IMG/VR virus record: IMGVR_UViG_3300031823_000021
Span: 1-27,744 of that record
DNA: 27,744 nucleotides
Reading direction: 5' to 3' (one strand)
Origin: a virus
In this document: piece after piece, positions 5,012-13,043 of the stretch
Layout of the letters: each line of letters begins with the position of its first letter
Numbering within the stretch: position 1 is the stretch's first letter
Made by a program: the position numbers and the translations under genes
The notes under the pieces: model-generated
Database searches by the model: none
Seen by the model: only the letters and a program-made list of their open reading frames with translations
What the model was told of the DNA's origin: nothing

Positions 5012-6803
5012 GGACCCCGTCACCGATTTCGCCCGGGTCGTGGTCGCCGGTGACCTCATCGCTGGCCCGCACGTGCGCAATGCCGCCCGCCGACACTTGC
5101 ACGACCTCGAGCACGCGCCAGGCCGCGGCTTCACGTGGAACATCGAGGCCGCGCAGCGCGCGATGCGGTTTTTTCCCGACGTGTTGAGGTTGAACGGCGG
5201 CCAGTTCGAGGGCAGGCCTTTCGAACTGCACGCGAGTCAGCTGTTTATCATCGGATCGCTGTTCGGCTGGCAGCGCGCGGACGGGACCCGCCGGTTCCGG
5301 CGCGCTTACATCGAGATCGGCAAGGGCAACGGCAAGTCGCCGCTCGCGGCCGGGATCGGCATGTACTGCCTCCTCGCCGACAATGAGCCCCGGGCCGAGG
5401 TCTATGCCGCCGCCTCGAAAATGGATCAGGCGATGGTGCTCTTTCGCGACGCCGTCGCGATGTACCAGCAATCGCCGTCACTGTTCGAGCGGCTGGAATC
5501 TTCAGGCGGCGCTGGCGCCGTCTGGAACCTAGCGGATTTGCAAACGGGCTCATTTTTTCGGCCGATCTCTTCGGAGAAGGGGCAATCGGGCCCGCGCCCC
5601 AGCTGCGCGCTCTGTGACGAGGTTCACGAGCACCGCACCGGGACCATGATCGAAATGCTCGAGCGCGGTTTCAAATCGCGCCGCCAGCCGCTGCTGGTGC
5701 TGATCACGAACAGCGGCACCGATCGGGAGTCGGCTTGCTGGGGAGAGCACCTTCACGCGGTCCGCGTCGCCGCCGGGACGATGGCACCCGATGATGATTT
5801 CACCTGGGTCGGCGAGCCGATCGACGACCAGGCCTTCAGCTTTGTGTGCGCCCTCGACAAGGGCGAGGATCCGCTCACCGACCCGGAATGCTGGGCCAAG
5901 GCGAACCCGCTGCTCGGGGTGACGATCAAGCCGGACTATCTCGACAGCGTCGTGAAGCAAGGCCTCGCGATCCCGGGCAAGCTGAACAACATCCTGCGGC
6001 TTCACTTCTGCGTCTGGACCGACGCCGACTCGGCATGGATGTCGCGCCCGGCGCTAGAGGCCTGCCTCGCCGATTTCGACCCGCTCGAGCACATCGGCAA
6101 GCTCTGCTATCTCGGCCTCGATCTGTCGGCGACCCGCGATCTGACCGCGCTCGCGTTCATGATCCCGACCGGCTTTGTCCACGTCGACCGCATCGATCCC
6201 GAAACGGGGCTGATCCGGGTGGTGCGGTTGCCGACTTACGATTGCTGGGTCGAGGCCTGGACGCCGGCGGACACGCTCGACGAGCGAGCGCGCGCCGACC
6301 AGGCGCCCTATGACGTATGGGTCCGCGAGGGCTGGCTCGAAGCGACGCCCGGCAAGGTCGTGCGCTATGACTTCGTGGTCGGCCGCATCGCCGAGGCGCA
6401 GCAGGAATACGACATCCGCGCGCTCGCCTTCGATGCCTATGCGTTCAACCGCAACTTCCGGCCCGAGCTCGACGCCTTCGGGGTGCAGGTCACCTTGCTC
6501 GAGCACCCGCAAGGCGGGAAGCGCAAGGCGGCCGAGAGCGGGTTGTGGATGCCCGGCAGTCTCGATTGCCTCGAAAAGCTGATCCTCGAGCGGCGCATCC
6601 GCATCCGGCGATCGCCGGTCGCGATCGCGGCGATCATGTCAGCTGCCATCGAAGAGGACGCCTTCGGAAATCGCTGGTTTTCGAAGCGCAAAGCAGCGAA
6701 CCGGATCGACCCGCTCGTCAGCCTTGCGATGGCCGCCGGCGCAGCCGAGGTCGGCGACGACACCAGGTCGGCCTATGACACCCGCGGCGTGCTGGTCATC
6801 TGA
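4938..6803 (+). CDS. terL: Terminase large subunit (ATPase and nuclease)
   Basis: Up to 621 residues. GTG 4938 is the earliest reasonable start; it overlaps terS by 74 bases. The family motif RDPVTDFARVVVAGDLIAGP near residue 25 requires a start at about this point. Walker A is GKGNGKS (128-134); Walker B is ALCDEVHE with D227-E228. The nuclease domain shows the acidic set D395 (YLGLDLS), D499 (FDAYAF) and D591 (RIDPLVSLAMAAG), as in Terminase_1 proteins. It pumps DNA into the prohead through the portal, using ATP, and makes the packaging cuts. Length matches the family. Confidence 0.96.
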   Translation: MQDRESTPKGRAKHPPRIPHANTSRDPVTDFARVVVAGDLIAGPHVRNAARRHLHDLEHAPGRGFTWNIEAAQRAMRFFPDVLRLNGGQFEGRPFELHASQLFIIGSLFGWQRADGTRRFRRAYIEIGKGNGKSPLAAGIGMYCLLADNEPRAEVYAAASKMDQAMVLFRDAVAMYQQSPSLFERLESSGGAGAVWNLADLQTGSFFRPISSEKGQSGPRPSCALCDEVHEHRTGTMIEMLERGFKSRRQPLLVLITNSGTDRESACWGEHLHAVRVAAGTMAPDDDFTWVGEPIDDQAFSFVCALDKGEDPLTDPECWAKANPLLGVTIKPDYLDSVVKQGLAIPGKLNNILRLHFCVWTDADSAWMSRPALEACLADFDPLEHIGKLCYLGLDLSATRDLTALAFMIPTGFVHVDRIDPETGLIRVVRLPTYDCWVEAWTPADTLDERARADQAPYDVWVREGWLEATPGKVVRYDFVVGRIAEAQQEYDIRALAFDAYAFNRNFRPELDAFGVQVTLLEHPQGGKRKAAESGLWMPGSLDCLEKLILERRIRIRRSPVAIAAIMSAAIEEDAFGNRWFSKRKAANRIDPLVSLAMAAGAAEVGDDTRSAYDTRGVLVI

Positions 6804-6819
6804 AATCGGAGTGTTCCCC

Positions 6820-7050
6820 GTGAAACTGCTGCGCCGCTTCCGCCGCGCCGCGGCGACACTCGCGACCGCCTGCCTGCGCACCCTGCCCGGGCTGCTGCGC
6901 GACCTCACAGGGCTCGCCGGCGCCGCCAGCGTCGCCTATGGCGCCTGGCAGGTCTACCCGCCGGCCGGCTGGATCGTCGGCGGTGGCTTGGCACTCATTG
7001 CTGCGTGGCGCCTGGTGCCTCGCGAACCCGAGACACCGCCGAGCAATTGA
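6820..7050 (+). CDS. Small membrane protein
   Basis: Seventy-six residues from GTG 6820; CGGAG (6806-6810) lies 9 bases upstream. The N-terminus is basic (KLLRRFRRAAATL), followed by hydrophobic segments around GLAGAASVAYGAW and PAGWIVGGGLALIAAWRLV, which could form a two-helix membrane hairpin. Short membrane proteins between the large terminase and portal are frequent in related prophages; their role is not known. It is 17 bases after terL and probably in the same transcript. Confidence 0.7.
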   Translation: MKLLRRFRRAAATLATACLRTLPGLLRDLTGLAGAASVAYGAWQVYPPAGWIVGGGLALIAAWRLVPREPETPPSN

Positions 7051-7059
7051 CGGTAAAAT

Positions 7060-7080
7060 CAGTGCATGGGGGATGCACTG
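7060..7080 (+). promoter_or_regulatory. Perfect hairpin over the HNH start codon
   Basis: CAGTGCAT (7060-7067) and ATGCACTG (7073-7080) are exact inverted repeats with a GGGGG loop. The start ATG at 7066-7068 lies in the left arm and loop edge, so the folded mRNA would hide it. See finding. Confidence 0.75.
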
Positions 7081-7869
7081 ACACCGACCAAAATCTGCAC
7101 GCGGTGCGGTGAAGAAAAGCCGGCCACACGCGAATTCTTCTACCGGGACCGCGGTCAACGAGCGGGCCTGTCCTCACAGTGCAAGCGGTGCGTTTCCAAC
7201 ACGGAACGCACCCGCCGCGTGCGCAATGCCAAGGCGATCGCCGCTAAGCGGAAGGCGTATAACCAAGCGCACGCCGAGCAAATAAAAGCCTATGGTCGTG
7301 AGTACAGGCAGCGAAATCGCGAAGCCAACCGGCTCCGAATGCGGGCTTATCGCAAGGCAAAACCGGAGATCGTCGCCAAGCACGAGCGAGCCCGGAAGAA
7401 CGTTACCGAACGTCGTGGGCAACAGAAGCGGTACTACTCCGAGAACCGCGACCGTCTGCGCGCTCAACAGGCCGAATACCGCGCCGCGAATCGAGAGCGG
7501 CTCCTGGCCGCTCGGCGAGCGAAGCGTGAGATCGAAAAGCACGACCCGAAATTCAAGGTCGCGAAGGCGATATCCGGTAGCCTGCTGCAGGCGTTGCGGC
7601 ACAAGAAAAACGGCTCAATGTGGGAAACGCTCGTCGGGTATGACCGCGAGCAGCTGGTCCAGCACATCGAGCGTCAGTTCAGGCGCGGCATGTCCTGGGC
7701 CAACTTCGGAACCAAATGGCACATCGACCATATCCGGCCGGTGTCGTCTTTCGCCTTCGCATCGGCCGATGACCCGGAGGTCACGGCCTGCTGGGCGCTC
7801 ACCAATCTGCGGCCACTTTGGAAGCTCGACAATCTCTCGAAGCACGCCAGGCGGACGCACCTGATCTGA
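7066..7869 (+). CDS. Free-standing HNH endonuclease, homing type
   Basis: Two hundred and sixty-seven residues. The N-terminus has a four-cysteine zinc module, C11-x2-C14 (CTRCG) and C39-x2-C42 (CKRC). A long, very basic helical middle follows (residues 45-160, rich in R, K, Q and N with recurring Y-R-x-x-N-R-E patterns), likely to wrap DNA. The C-terminal nuclease shows WHIDHIRP (H219, D221, H222), N247 in LTNLRPLW and N256 in KLDNLSK. This layout is known from phage mobile HNH endonucleases. It lies between terL and portal, two essential genes that are often adjacent, as expected of a homing gene. No Shine-Dalgarno is visible and the start is in a hairpin. Confidence 0.9.
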   Translation: MGDALTPTKICTRCGEEKPATREFFYRDRGQRAGLSSQCKRCVSNTERTRRVRNAKAIAAKRKAYNQAHAEQIKAYGREYRQRNREANRLRMRAYRKAKPEIVAKHERARKNVTERRGQQKRYYSENRDRLRAQQAEYRAANRERLLAARRAKREIEKHDPKFKVAKAISGSLLQALRHKKNGSMWETLVGYDREQLVQHIERQFRRGMSWANFGTKWHIDHIRPVSSFAFASADDPEVTACWALTNLRPLWKLDNLSKHARRTHLI

Positions 7870-7881
7870 AGGATTTCACCG

Positions 7882-9408
7882 ATGGGGCTGCTTGACCGCA
7901 TCGCAGCCCCGACCAGAAAGCGCGATGTTTCTGGTGTTCCAAGTTTTGGAATGATTCCACCACTTGGCAGTGTTCAATCAGCATCTGGTCTGCTTATTTC
8001 GCAGGCGACCGCGATGACGGTCCCGGCCGTCTATCGCGCCGTTTATGTGCGCGCGACCGACGTCGCCCGCTGCTCGCCGAGCGTGTTCGCCGAACAAAAG
8101 GACGGCACCAGGACGAAACTCGCCGGCGACGATCACGCGCTCGCGGCGCTGATGCTGCGGCCTAATCGCGTTCAGACCTGGTTTGAATTCATCAGGGATT
8201 TGTGGGTCGCCTATCTACTGCGCGGAAACGCGTATGCGGCGATCCTGCGCGACGGCCGCGGCAACCCGAAAGAGCTCATCTGGATCAACCCCGACGCCGT
8301 GATGGTGCTCGAGGCGGTCGATGGTCAGTGGTTCTATAACGTCAACCGGATCGGGCTCTTCCAGCTGGCGATGCTGCGCGATTTCCCGGTCGCGATCCCG
8401 GCCGACGATATTCTTCACTTCCGCGGCATTAGCTTCAACATGCTGGTCGCCGCGTCGCCGATCGGCCTGGCTCGCGACACGATCGGCCTCAACATGGCGA
8501 TGTCGCAGCAGCAGTCGCGCTGGATCGCCAATGGCGCGCGCCCGTCGGTGGTGCTGGAGGCGAAAGGTAAGCTGAACGACCAATCCGCTGCCCGGCTTAA
8601 GAAGTCGTGGGAAGATTACGCCGGGGGCATTCAGAACATCGGCCGCACCGCGGTGCTCGAAGATGGCGTCGAAGCGAAAGAACTCAAGCTGACCTCGGTC
8701 GATCTGCAATTCATGGATCAACTGTCGATGTCGGTTCAGGACGTCGCTCGTGTCTTCGGGGTCCCGGTTCGAAAATTGATGCAGCCCGATACTTCGAAGG
8801 GCTCGTCGATCATCCAGGAAGATCAGTCGTACATCAACGAAACCGTTTCGCCTGACCTGACGCTGATCGAACAAAAGCTGGTCATCACGTTCGACCTCGA
8901 TAAGGAAGGCCTCGGTGTCGATCTCGACGAAACCCCGCTCCTGCGCGCCGATCCGCTGACCAGGTACAACGTCGGCCGCATCGGCATCCTCTCGGGCATG
9001 ATCGCCACAAACGAGTGGCGCCGCGGCGAGAAACTGCCGCCGGTCGAAGGCGGCGACGAGGTCCGCGCGCCGGTCAACCTGGCGGCGCTCGGCAGCGACA
9101 TGACCGGAACGGCGCCTGACGCCGCCGGCCGGCCGCCGCAGGGCCAGGAGCCAGCGCCTGGCGTACCGAACCAAAGCGATGCCGACGACACGGCTAAGAC
9201 CGGCGCCTACGAGGGCGGCCTGCAGCACGGCTGGATCCCGCTGCGGATCCTGCATCGCTGGGAACAGCGCGCGCTGAAGCGGCTCGAGCAGGACGGAAAG
9301 CCGGCGATCGAACCGGATCCGCCCGAACCGGTCGAAGCGCCGCCGGCGCCCAAACCCGACAAGCCCCGCACTGACGGGGCTTTTTCTTTGCCCGAGGCAG
9401 CTGACTGA
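7882..9408 (+). CDS. HK97-family portal protein
   Basis: Five hundred and eight residues, with GAAGGA upstream of ATG 7882. It begins MGLLDRI and contains family landmarks: AMTVPAVYRAVYVRATDVA (first conserved helix), LLRGNAYAAILRD, IPADDILHFRGIS, and FGVPVRKLMQPDTSKGSSI before the long clip/stem part. Twelve copies form the ring at one capsid vertex through which DNA enters and leaves. The last 90 residues are Pro/Asp-rich and variable, and the final 15 codons contain an intrinsic terminator hairpin. The stop overlaps the protease ATG (TGATG). Confidence 0.96.
   Translation: MGLLDRIAAPTRKRDVSGVPSFGMIPPLGSVQSASGLLISQATAMTVPAVYRAVYVRATDVARCSPSVFAEQKDGTRTKLAGDDHALAALMLRPNRVQTWFEFIRDLWVAYLLRGNAYAAILRDGRGNPKELIWINPDAVMVLEAVDGQWFYNVNRIGLFQLAMLRDFPVAIPADDILHFRGISFNMLVAASPIGLARDTIGLNMAMSQQQSRWIANGARPSVVLEAKGKLNDQSAARLKKSWEDYAGGIQNIGRTAVLEDGVEAKELKLTSVDLQFMDQLSMSVQDVARVFGVPVRKLMQPDTSKGSSIIQEDQSYINETVSPDLTLIEQKLVITFDLDKEGLGVDLDETPLLRADPLTRYNVGRIGILSGMIATNEWRRGEKLPPVEGGDEVRAPVNLAALGSDMTGTAPDAAGRPPQGQEPAPGVPNQSDADDTAKTGAYEGGLQHGWIPLRILHRWEQRALKRLEQDGKPAIEPDPPEPVEAPPAPKPDKPRTDGAFSLPEAAD
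9362..9389 (+). terminator. Intrinsic terminator inside the portal 3' end
   Basis: AGCCCCG (9362-9368) and CGGGGCT (9375-9381) form a perfect 7-bp stem with a 6-base loop, followed by TTTTCTTT. It lies within the last codons of the portal frame, so read-through or ribosome passage decides expression of the protease and capsid downstream. Confidence 0.75.
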
Positions 9409-10718
9409 TGTTTCGCCAGATCATCCCCGTCGAGATCCGCGCCGCCGGCGAAGGCCTGGGCGAGGACGAAGTCGAGATCGTCATGTCGACGGGCAACCTC
9501 GCCCGCGACGGCCATATCCTCGAGCCCGCCGGCGCCGACATCGACACCTATCGGTCGAACCCGATCGTCCTTTGGCAGCACGACCCGCGGACGCCCGTCG
9601 CGACCGCGCCGGAAGTGGTGCTCGACGGCAACAAGATCCGCGCCCGGGTACGATTCGCGTCTCGAGGTATTTCGGAGAAGGCCGACGAAATCCGCGGCCT
9701 CGTTAAAGACGGGATCATCAACGCGGTCAGCGTCGGCTTCGACCCGATCGACGGCGCGCCGATCGATCCGAAAAAGCCGAAGGGCGGCCAACACTTCACC
9801 CGATGGGCATTGCTCGAATGCAGCTTCGTTTCGATCCCGGCTGACACCGGGGCGATCGTCACTGCGCGCGAACACCAGGAGTCAGAAATGACAGAAGCCG
9901 TCACCACCACCGTTGAGACTGATATCAAGACGGGGGTCGTCACCGCCACGACCGCAATTGAAGCCGAAAAGAAACCCGTCGTGGTGCGCGCGCATCGAAG
10001 CGGGATCGGCGTCATGGTCCGCGGCCTATACGACATCGGCCGCCTCGCCTGGCTGCTCGATAGTCTGTGCGATGCGCACTGGTCGGCGCAGGTCGAGGCA
10101 GCGTTCGAGGGCGACAATTCGCAGGTGCCGGCAATGCTCGCCAAGGCGATGCAGGAGCTCGGCTCAGCACTGATCGCGATGACCGAAGAAGAGGTCGGCG
10201 AGGCGCTCGAGGCCGCCGGCGCCAATGTCGATGAAGACGATGGCGAGGGGCTCGACGCCGGGGCGACGGTCATCATCGAGGCCGCGCACTCGGCCGAGCA
10301 CAAGCGGTTCCTCATCGGCTACCAGCGCGCTCTGCAGGTCGCCAAGGAACGCGCGGGCAAAAAGCATTCGTCGGCGACGATCGCGACAATGGACGAGGCG
10401 CTGGGGCACCACGACGCCGGCATGAAGGCCGCGCGCGAGGCGCTGCGTTGCTTCGGACGTGCTGCCAATTGCGTGCAAGGGATGCGCGACGACAACGGCT
10501 GCGATTGCAGCAGTGATCCCGACGCCGACAATTACGACCCGGATTGCGAATGCGATCGCGCTGTCGGCAATGGCAAAGACCAAGAGGGCAGCAAGACGGT
10601 GCAGACCAGCGACGGCGTCGCCGAGAGCGAAGGCAGCGAAAACGGTCGCGCCGCGCGCCTGCGCCAGCTTGAGGCGTTCAGCCTGCGGCACGAGCCGAAA
10701 GCGCTGGCGCCAGTTTGA
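9408..10718 (+). CDS. Prohead maturation protease (S78) with long C-terminal extension
   Basis: Four hundred and thirty-six residues; typical HK97 proteases are about 200. Residues 1-155 form the S78 domain: VLWQHDP with H58, NAVSVGFDP, and the ALLECSFVSIPAD block in which S139 aligns with the catalytic serine. It cleaves the capsid delta domain and itself during head maturation. Residues 161-436 are extra: helical stretches, a very acidic segment near 275-283, and an Asp/Cys-rich segment at 361-383 with C365, C367, C380 and C382. The extension has its own ribosome site and ATG at 9888 and is also listed as a possible nested gene. Confidence 0.92.
   Translation: MFRQIIPVEIRAAGEGLGEDEVEIVMSTGNLARDGHILEPAGADIDTYRSNPIVLWQHDPRTPVATAPEVVLDGNKIRARVRFASRGISEKADEIRGLVKDGIINAVSVGFDPIDGAPIDPKKPKGGQHFTRWALLECSFVSIPADTGAIVTAREHQESEMTEAVTTTVETDIKTGVVTATTAIEAEKKPVVVRAHRSGIGVMVRGLYDIGRLAWLLDSLCDAHWSAQVEAAFEGDNSQVPAMLAKAMQELGSALIAMTEEEVGEALEAAGANVDEDDGEGLDAGATVIIEAAHSAEHKRFLIGYQRALQVAKERAGKKHSSATIATMDEALGHHDAGMKAAREALRCFGRAANCVQGMRDDNGCDCSSDPDADNYDPDCECDRAVGNGKDQEGSKTVQTSDGVAESEGSENGRAARLRQLEAFSLRHEPKALAPV
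9888..10718 (+). CDS. Possible nested scaffold-like product of the protease gene
   Basis: In frame with the protease, ATG 9888 (residue 161) is preceded by AGGAG at 9877-9881 with ideal 6-base spacing. The product would be 276 residues starting MTEAVTTTVETDIKTG. It is mostly helical and acidic with a charged, low-complexity tail, the character expected of scaffolds. In phage lambda, protease gene C contains the scaffold gene Nu3 as an in-frame internal start; that is established. Applying the same plan here is inference. The alternative is a simple C-terminal extension cleaved during maturation. Confidence 0.5.
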   Translation: MTEAVTTTVETDIKTGVVTATTAIEAEKKPVVVRAHRSGIGVMVRGLYDIGRLAWLLDSLCDAHWSAQVEAAFEGDNSQVPAMLAKAMQELGSALIAMTEEEVGEALEAAGANVDEDDGEGLDAGATVIIEAAHSAEHKRFLIGYQRALQVAKERAGKKHSSATIATMDEALGHHDAGMKAAREALRCFGRAANCVQGMRDDNGCDCSSDPDADNYDPDCECDRAVGNGKDQEGSKTVQTSDGVAESEGSENGRAARLRQLEAFSLRHEPKALAPV

Positions 10719-10936
10719 CGCCGGCCTTTTTGATCCTGCTCACATTTATGGGCGCTCGTGGGTTCTCGACGCTCGATTGTCCTGACATCGCCTGCGTCGA
10801 CAGCGTGATCGCTCACGCGCACGAGAGCCAACGATTAAGCCGGCTGCGCGTCTTCCGAAAAGACGAAGCGGCTTTCGCTGAAAAGATCGGGCTGCAGCCG
10901 GCCTACGCCCCACTGATCGACCTTCAGTTCAACTGA
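10715..10936 (+). CDS. Short hypothetical protein
   Basis: Seventy-three residues if it starts at TTG 10715, which overlaps the protease stop (TTGA); the first ATG in frame is at 10748, giving 62 residues. Residues 1-12 are hydrophobic (TPAFLILLTFMGA), so the longer form could have a membrane anchor or signal. The rest is charged (HESQRLSRLRVFRKDEAAF). No family was recognised. Position between protease and capsid suggests a minor head-assembly factor, but this is only context. Confidence 0.45.
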   Translation: MTPAFLILLTFMGARGFSTLDCPDIACVDSVIAHAHESQRLSRLRVFRKDEAAFAEKIGLQPAYAPLIDLQFN

Positions 10937-10944
10937 CGACCGAA

Positions 10945-10965
10945 ATCCCGACCGAGAGGCGGGAT
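10945..10965 (+). promoter_or_regulatory. GNRA-capped hairpin upstream of capsid
   Basis: ATCCCG/CGGGAT arms (10945-10950, 10960-10965), one unpaired A, then CC-GAGA-GG: an 8-bp stem with one bulge and a GAGA tetraloop. It precedes the repeated leader hairpin of the capsid gene by about 36 bases. No T-run follows, so it is not a terminator. Confidence 0.55.
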
Positions 10966-11001
10966 GCCCTGAAGACTGCCGCCTGGGCAACGGCCCCCGC
11001 C

Positions 11002-11041
11002 GCGCTGTGAAGCGCCGCATTCCCACTGACGGAGTAACCCG
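11002..11041 (+). promoter_or_regulatory. Repeated GNRA leader element, copy 1 (capsid)
   Basis: Stem GCGCT/AGCGC with GTGA loop (11002-11015), then CGC, ATTCCC, and the ribosome site GGAG (11031-11034). The start codon is 26 bases after the stem. Same arrangement as at 18658, 21239 and 23172. Confidence 0.7.
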
Positions 11042-12472
11042 ATGCCAAAGGTCGCTGACCTGCTGAAGCAGCGCGGGGTCGCCTTCGATGCGTTCAAGGC
11101 ACTCGCCGAGAAAGACATCCTGACCGCCGAGGAACAGGCGGATTACACCACCCGCCGCGACGAGGTCAAAAACCTCGACAATCAGATCGATCGCGCCAGG
11201 GAAGCGCAGGAGCTCGCCGCGCGCGATGCGCGCCCGGTCGGTGGGCAGGCCCGCGTCCCGGCAGCGCCCGAAAAAGACCCGTATCTGAGCCTCGAGGCGG
11301 CGCAGGCCCGCGGTCTGACGACCCACAAGGGCCTGATCGTCGGCGGCATGATGCGCATGGTCGGCCTCGCTGCCGAGCGGCACGCGAAACCGATCGAGGT
11401 CGCAACCGAACTCTATGGCGCGGATCACCCGATCGTCCGCGCCCTCGGCGTCGGCACTGGCCCCTCGGGCGGCTTCATCGTCCCTCCCGACTACATGAAC
11501 GAGATCATTGAACTGCTGCGACCGCTCGCAGTGGTTCGCGGTTCCGGCCCGCGCACGATCCCGATGCCCAGGGGCACGATGCGGCTACCCGGTCAGGCGT
11601 CGGCAGCGACTGCCAGCTATGGCGCGGAAAACACCGCGATCCCGCAGACGCAGCAAGTGCTCCGCTCGATCGTCGCGACGTACAAAAAGCTCACTGCATT
11701 GGTTCCTGTTTCCAATGACATGATGAGATATTCCGACCCGGCCGTCGATGCCTTCGTCCGTGATGACCTCGTAAAGGTTGTGGCGCTCAGGGAGGACCTG
11801 GCATTTATCCTCGGCGACGGCACTCAGGACACGCCCCGCGGCTGGCTGAGCTTCGCCAATGGCTGGGTTGTCGCCGGCGGCGGCACTGCCGGCGTCTTCT
11901 CGACCACTGCGAATTCGACGCTCGCGGTGAACGGCACCGATCCGGCGAATTCCACCGGCGGCAACTTCATCACGTCAAACGAGAGCTACACGTTGTCGAC
12001 GGTGGCGACGGAGCTCGGCGGTGCAGTGAACCGCCTCGACACCGCGAACGTGCCCGACACCAAACGCGTGTGGTTCATGAACCCGCGCAGTTGGAACTAC
12101 CTCAACAACGTGCAGAACTCGCTCGGCGTCTACGTCTATCGCGACGAATTGAGCAAGGGCACGCTGCTCGGGTATCCGACCAAGAAGACCACGCAGATCG
12201 GCACGAATTACTTCGACGCAAGCGGTGCTCACACCGATTGCTCGTTCGTGTTCCTCGCCGAGATGGACGAGACGATGTTGCTCGATTCGATGCAGCTGGA
12301 ACTGGCTGTGTCGCGCGAGGGCACATACGTCGACTCGGGCGGGAACACGGTGTCCGCGTTCCAGTCCGATCAAACCATCATTCGCGCGATCGCCGAGCAC
12401 GACTTCCAGATGCGCCACGACCAGGCGGTCGCGGTCATTCAGGCGGTCCGCTGGGCGCCGGCGATTTCCTAA
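11042..12472 (+). CDS. HK97-family major capsid protein
   Basis: Four hundred and seventy-six residues. The first ~115 form the scaffolding delta domain: a charged coiled coil (AEEQADYTTRRDEVKNLDNQ) and a linker, expected to be removed by the S78 protease. From about residue 135 the mature capsid fold begins: GPSGGFIVPPDYMNEIIELL, the E-loop strand block around GTMRLPGQ, TALVPVSNDMMRYSDP, and ILGDGTQDTPRGWL. The C-terminal P/A-domain segments (VWFMNPRSWNYLNN, then TIIRAIAEHDFQMRH) are typical. It forms the icosahedral shell. Ribosome site GGAG is 7 bases before the ATG, inside the repeated leader. A terminator follows immediately. Confidence 0.97.
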   Translation: MPKVADLLKQRGVAFDAFKALAEKDILTAEEQADYTTRRDEVKNLDNQIDRAREAQELAARDARPVGGQARVPAAPEKDPYLSLEAAQARGLTTHKGLIVGGMMRMVGLAAERHAKPIEVATELYGADHPIVRALGVGTGPSGGFIVPPDYMNEIIELLRPLAVVRGSGPRTIPMPRGTMRLPGQASAATASYGAENTAIPQTQQVLRSIVATYKKLTALVPVSNDMMRYSDPAVDAFVRDDLVKVVALREDLAFILGDGTQDTPRGWLSFANGWVVAGGGTAGVFSTTANSTLAVNGTDPANSTGGNFITSNESYTLSTVATELGGAVNRLDTANVPDTKRVWFMNPRSWNYLNNVQNSLGVYVYRDELSKGTLLGYPTKKTTQIGTNYFDASGAHTDCSFVFLAEMDETMLLDSMQLELAVSREGTYVDSGGNTVSAFQSDQTIIRAIAEHDFQMRHDQAVAVIQAVRWAPAIS

Positions 12473-12489
12473 CCGCACTGAGTAACGAA

Positions 12490-12520
12490 GGCTCAGCCTA
12501 AACCGCTGGGCCTTTTCTCT
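12490..12520 (+). terminator. Intrinsic terminator after capsid gene
   Basis: GGCTCAGC (12490-12497) pairs with GCTGGGCC (12505-12512), 8 bp with one G-T, 7-base loop, then TTTTCTCT. It lies 17 bases after the capsid stop. Confidence 0.8.
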
Positions 12521-12557
12521 CACTGCAATGGTCTTCTCTATTCAAGGAAACCCTCTC

Positions 12558-13043
12558 ATGACCGACATGGTTGTGCAAAAGAACATCGGCTCTCTCATCA
12601 CTGTCCGCGAAGGGTCGGCGAGCCTTTCCAACACCGCCGGCGCCGGCAGCAACAACACCACGAAAGCCGGGATTTCGATCGATCGCCAGGGCCTCGGCAG
12701 CCCCGGCACGCCGCCCGAGTCGGCGGTCGCTAGCGTGCTCTACGCTGCGACCCTGGCTTCCGGTTCGACGCTGGCAATCCAGGTCATCGTCAGCCACGCG
12801 CCGGACAATTCGACCTGGACGACGTACACGTCGAATTCAAGCACGTCGATCGTGGTCGCGACCGGACCGTCGGGCGGTGGTGCGGTGGCCGGGCAGCTGA
12901 ACCTGTCGGTGAACCTGTCGTCGGCGCAGCGCTATATCCGGGTCGATCACGTCCCGAACCTGAGCCGCGCCGGCACCGACACCTCGATCACTCAGGCTGT
13001 CGCGGTGCTCGCCGGCTTCGACCGTCTGGCGTCGCCGACCTGA
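12558..13043 (+). CDS. Head decoration-like beta-rich protein
   Basis: ATG 12558 is chosen over an in-frame ATG at 12528 because AAGGAA (12542-12547) lies 10 bases before it; the product is 161 residues. It is Ser/Thr/Gly/Ala-rich with alternating strands (ASVLYAATLASGSTLAIQVI, then SHAPDNSTWTTYTS, then VAGQLNLSVNLSSAQRYIRV), consistent with a jelly-roll or Ig-like fold. Position right after the capsid gene is where decoration proteins are usually found. Function is thus inferred from place and composition. Its stop overlaps the methyltransferase ATG (TGATG). Confidence 0.65.
   Translation: MTDMVVQKNIGSLITVREGSASLSNTAGAGSNNTTKAGISIDRQGLGSPGTPPESAVASVLYAATLASGSTLAIQVIVSHAPDNSTWTTYTSNSSTSIVVATGPSGGGAVAGQLNLSVNLSSAQRYIRVDHVPNLSRAGTDTSITQAVAVLAGFDRLASPT

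Noticed and set aside
8215-9255. 346-codon open frame on the minus strand
   Set aside because: Antisense to the portal gene, with shadow-like composition and no ribosome site.
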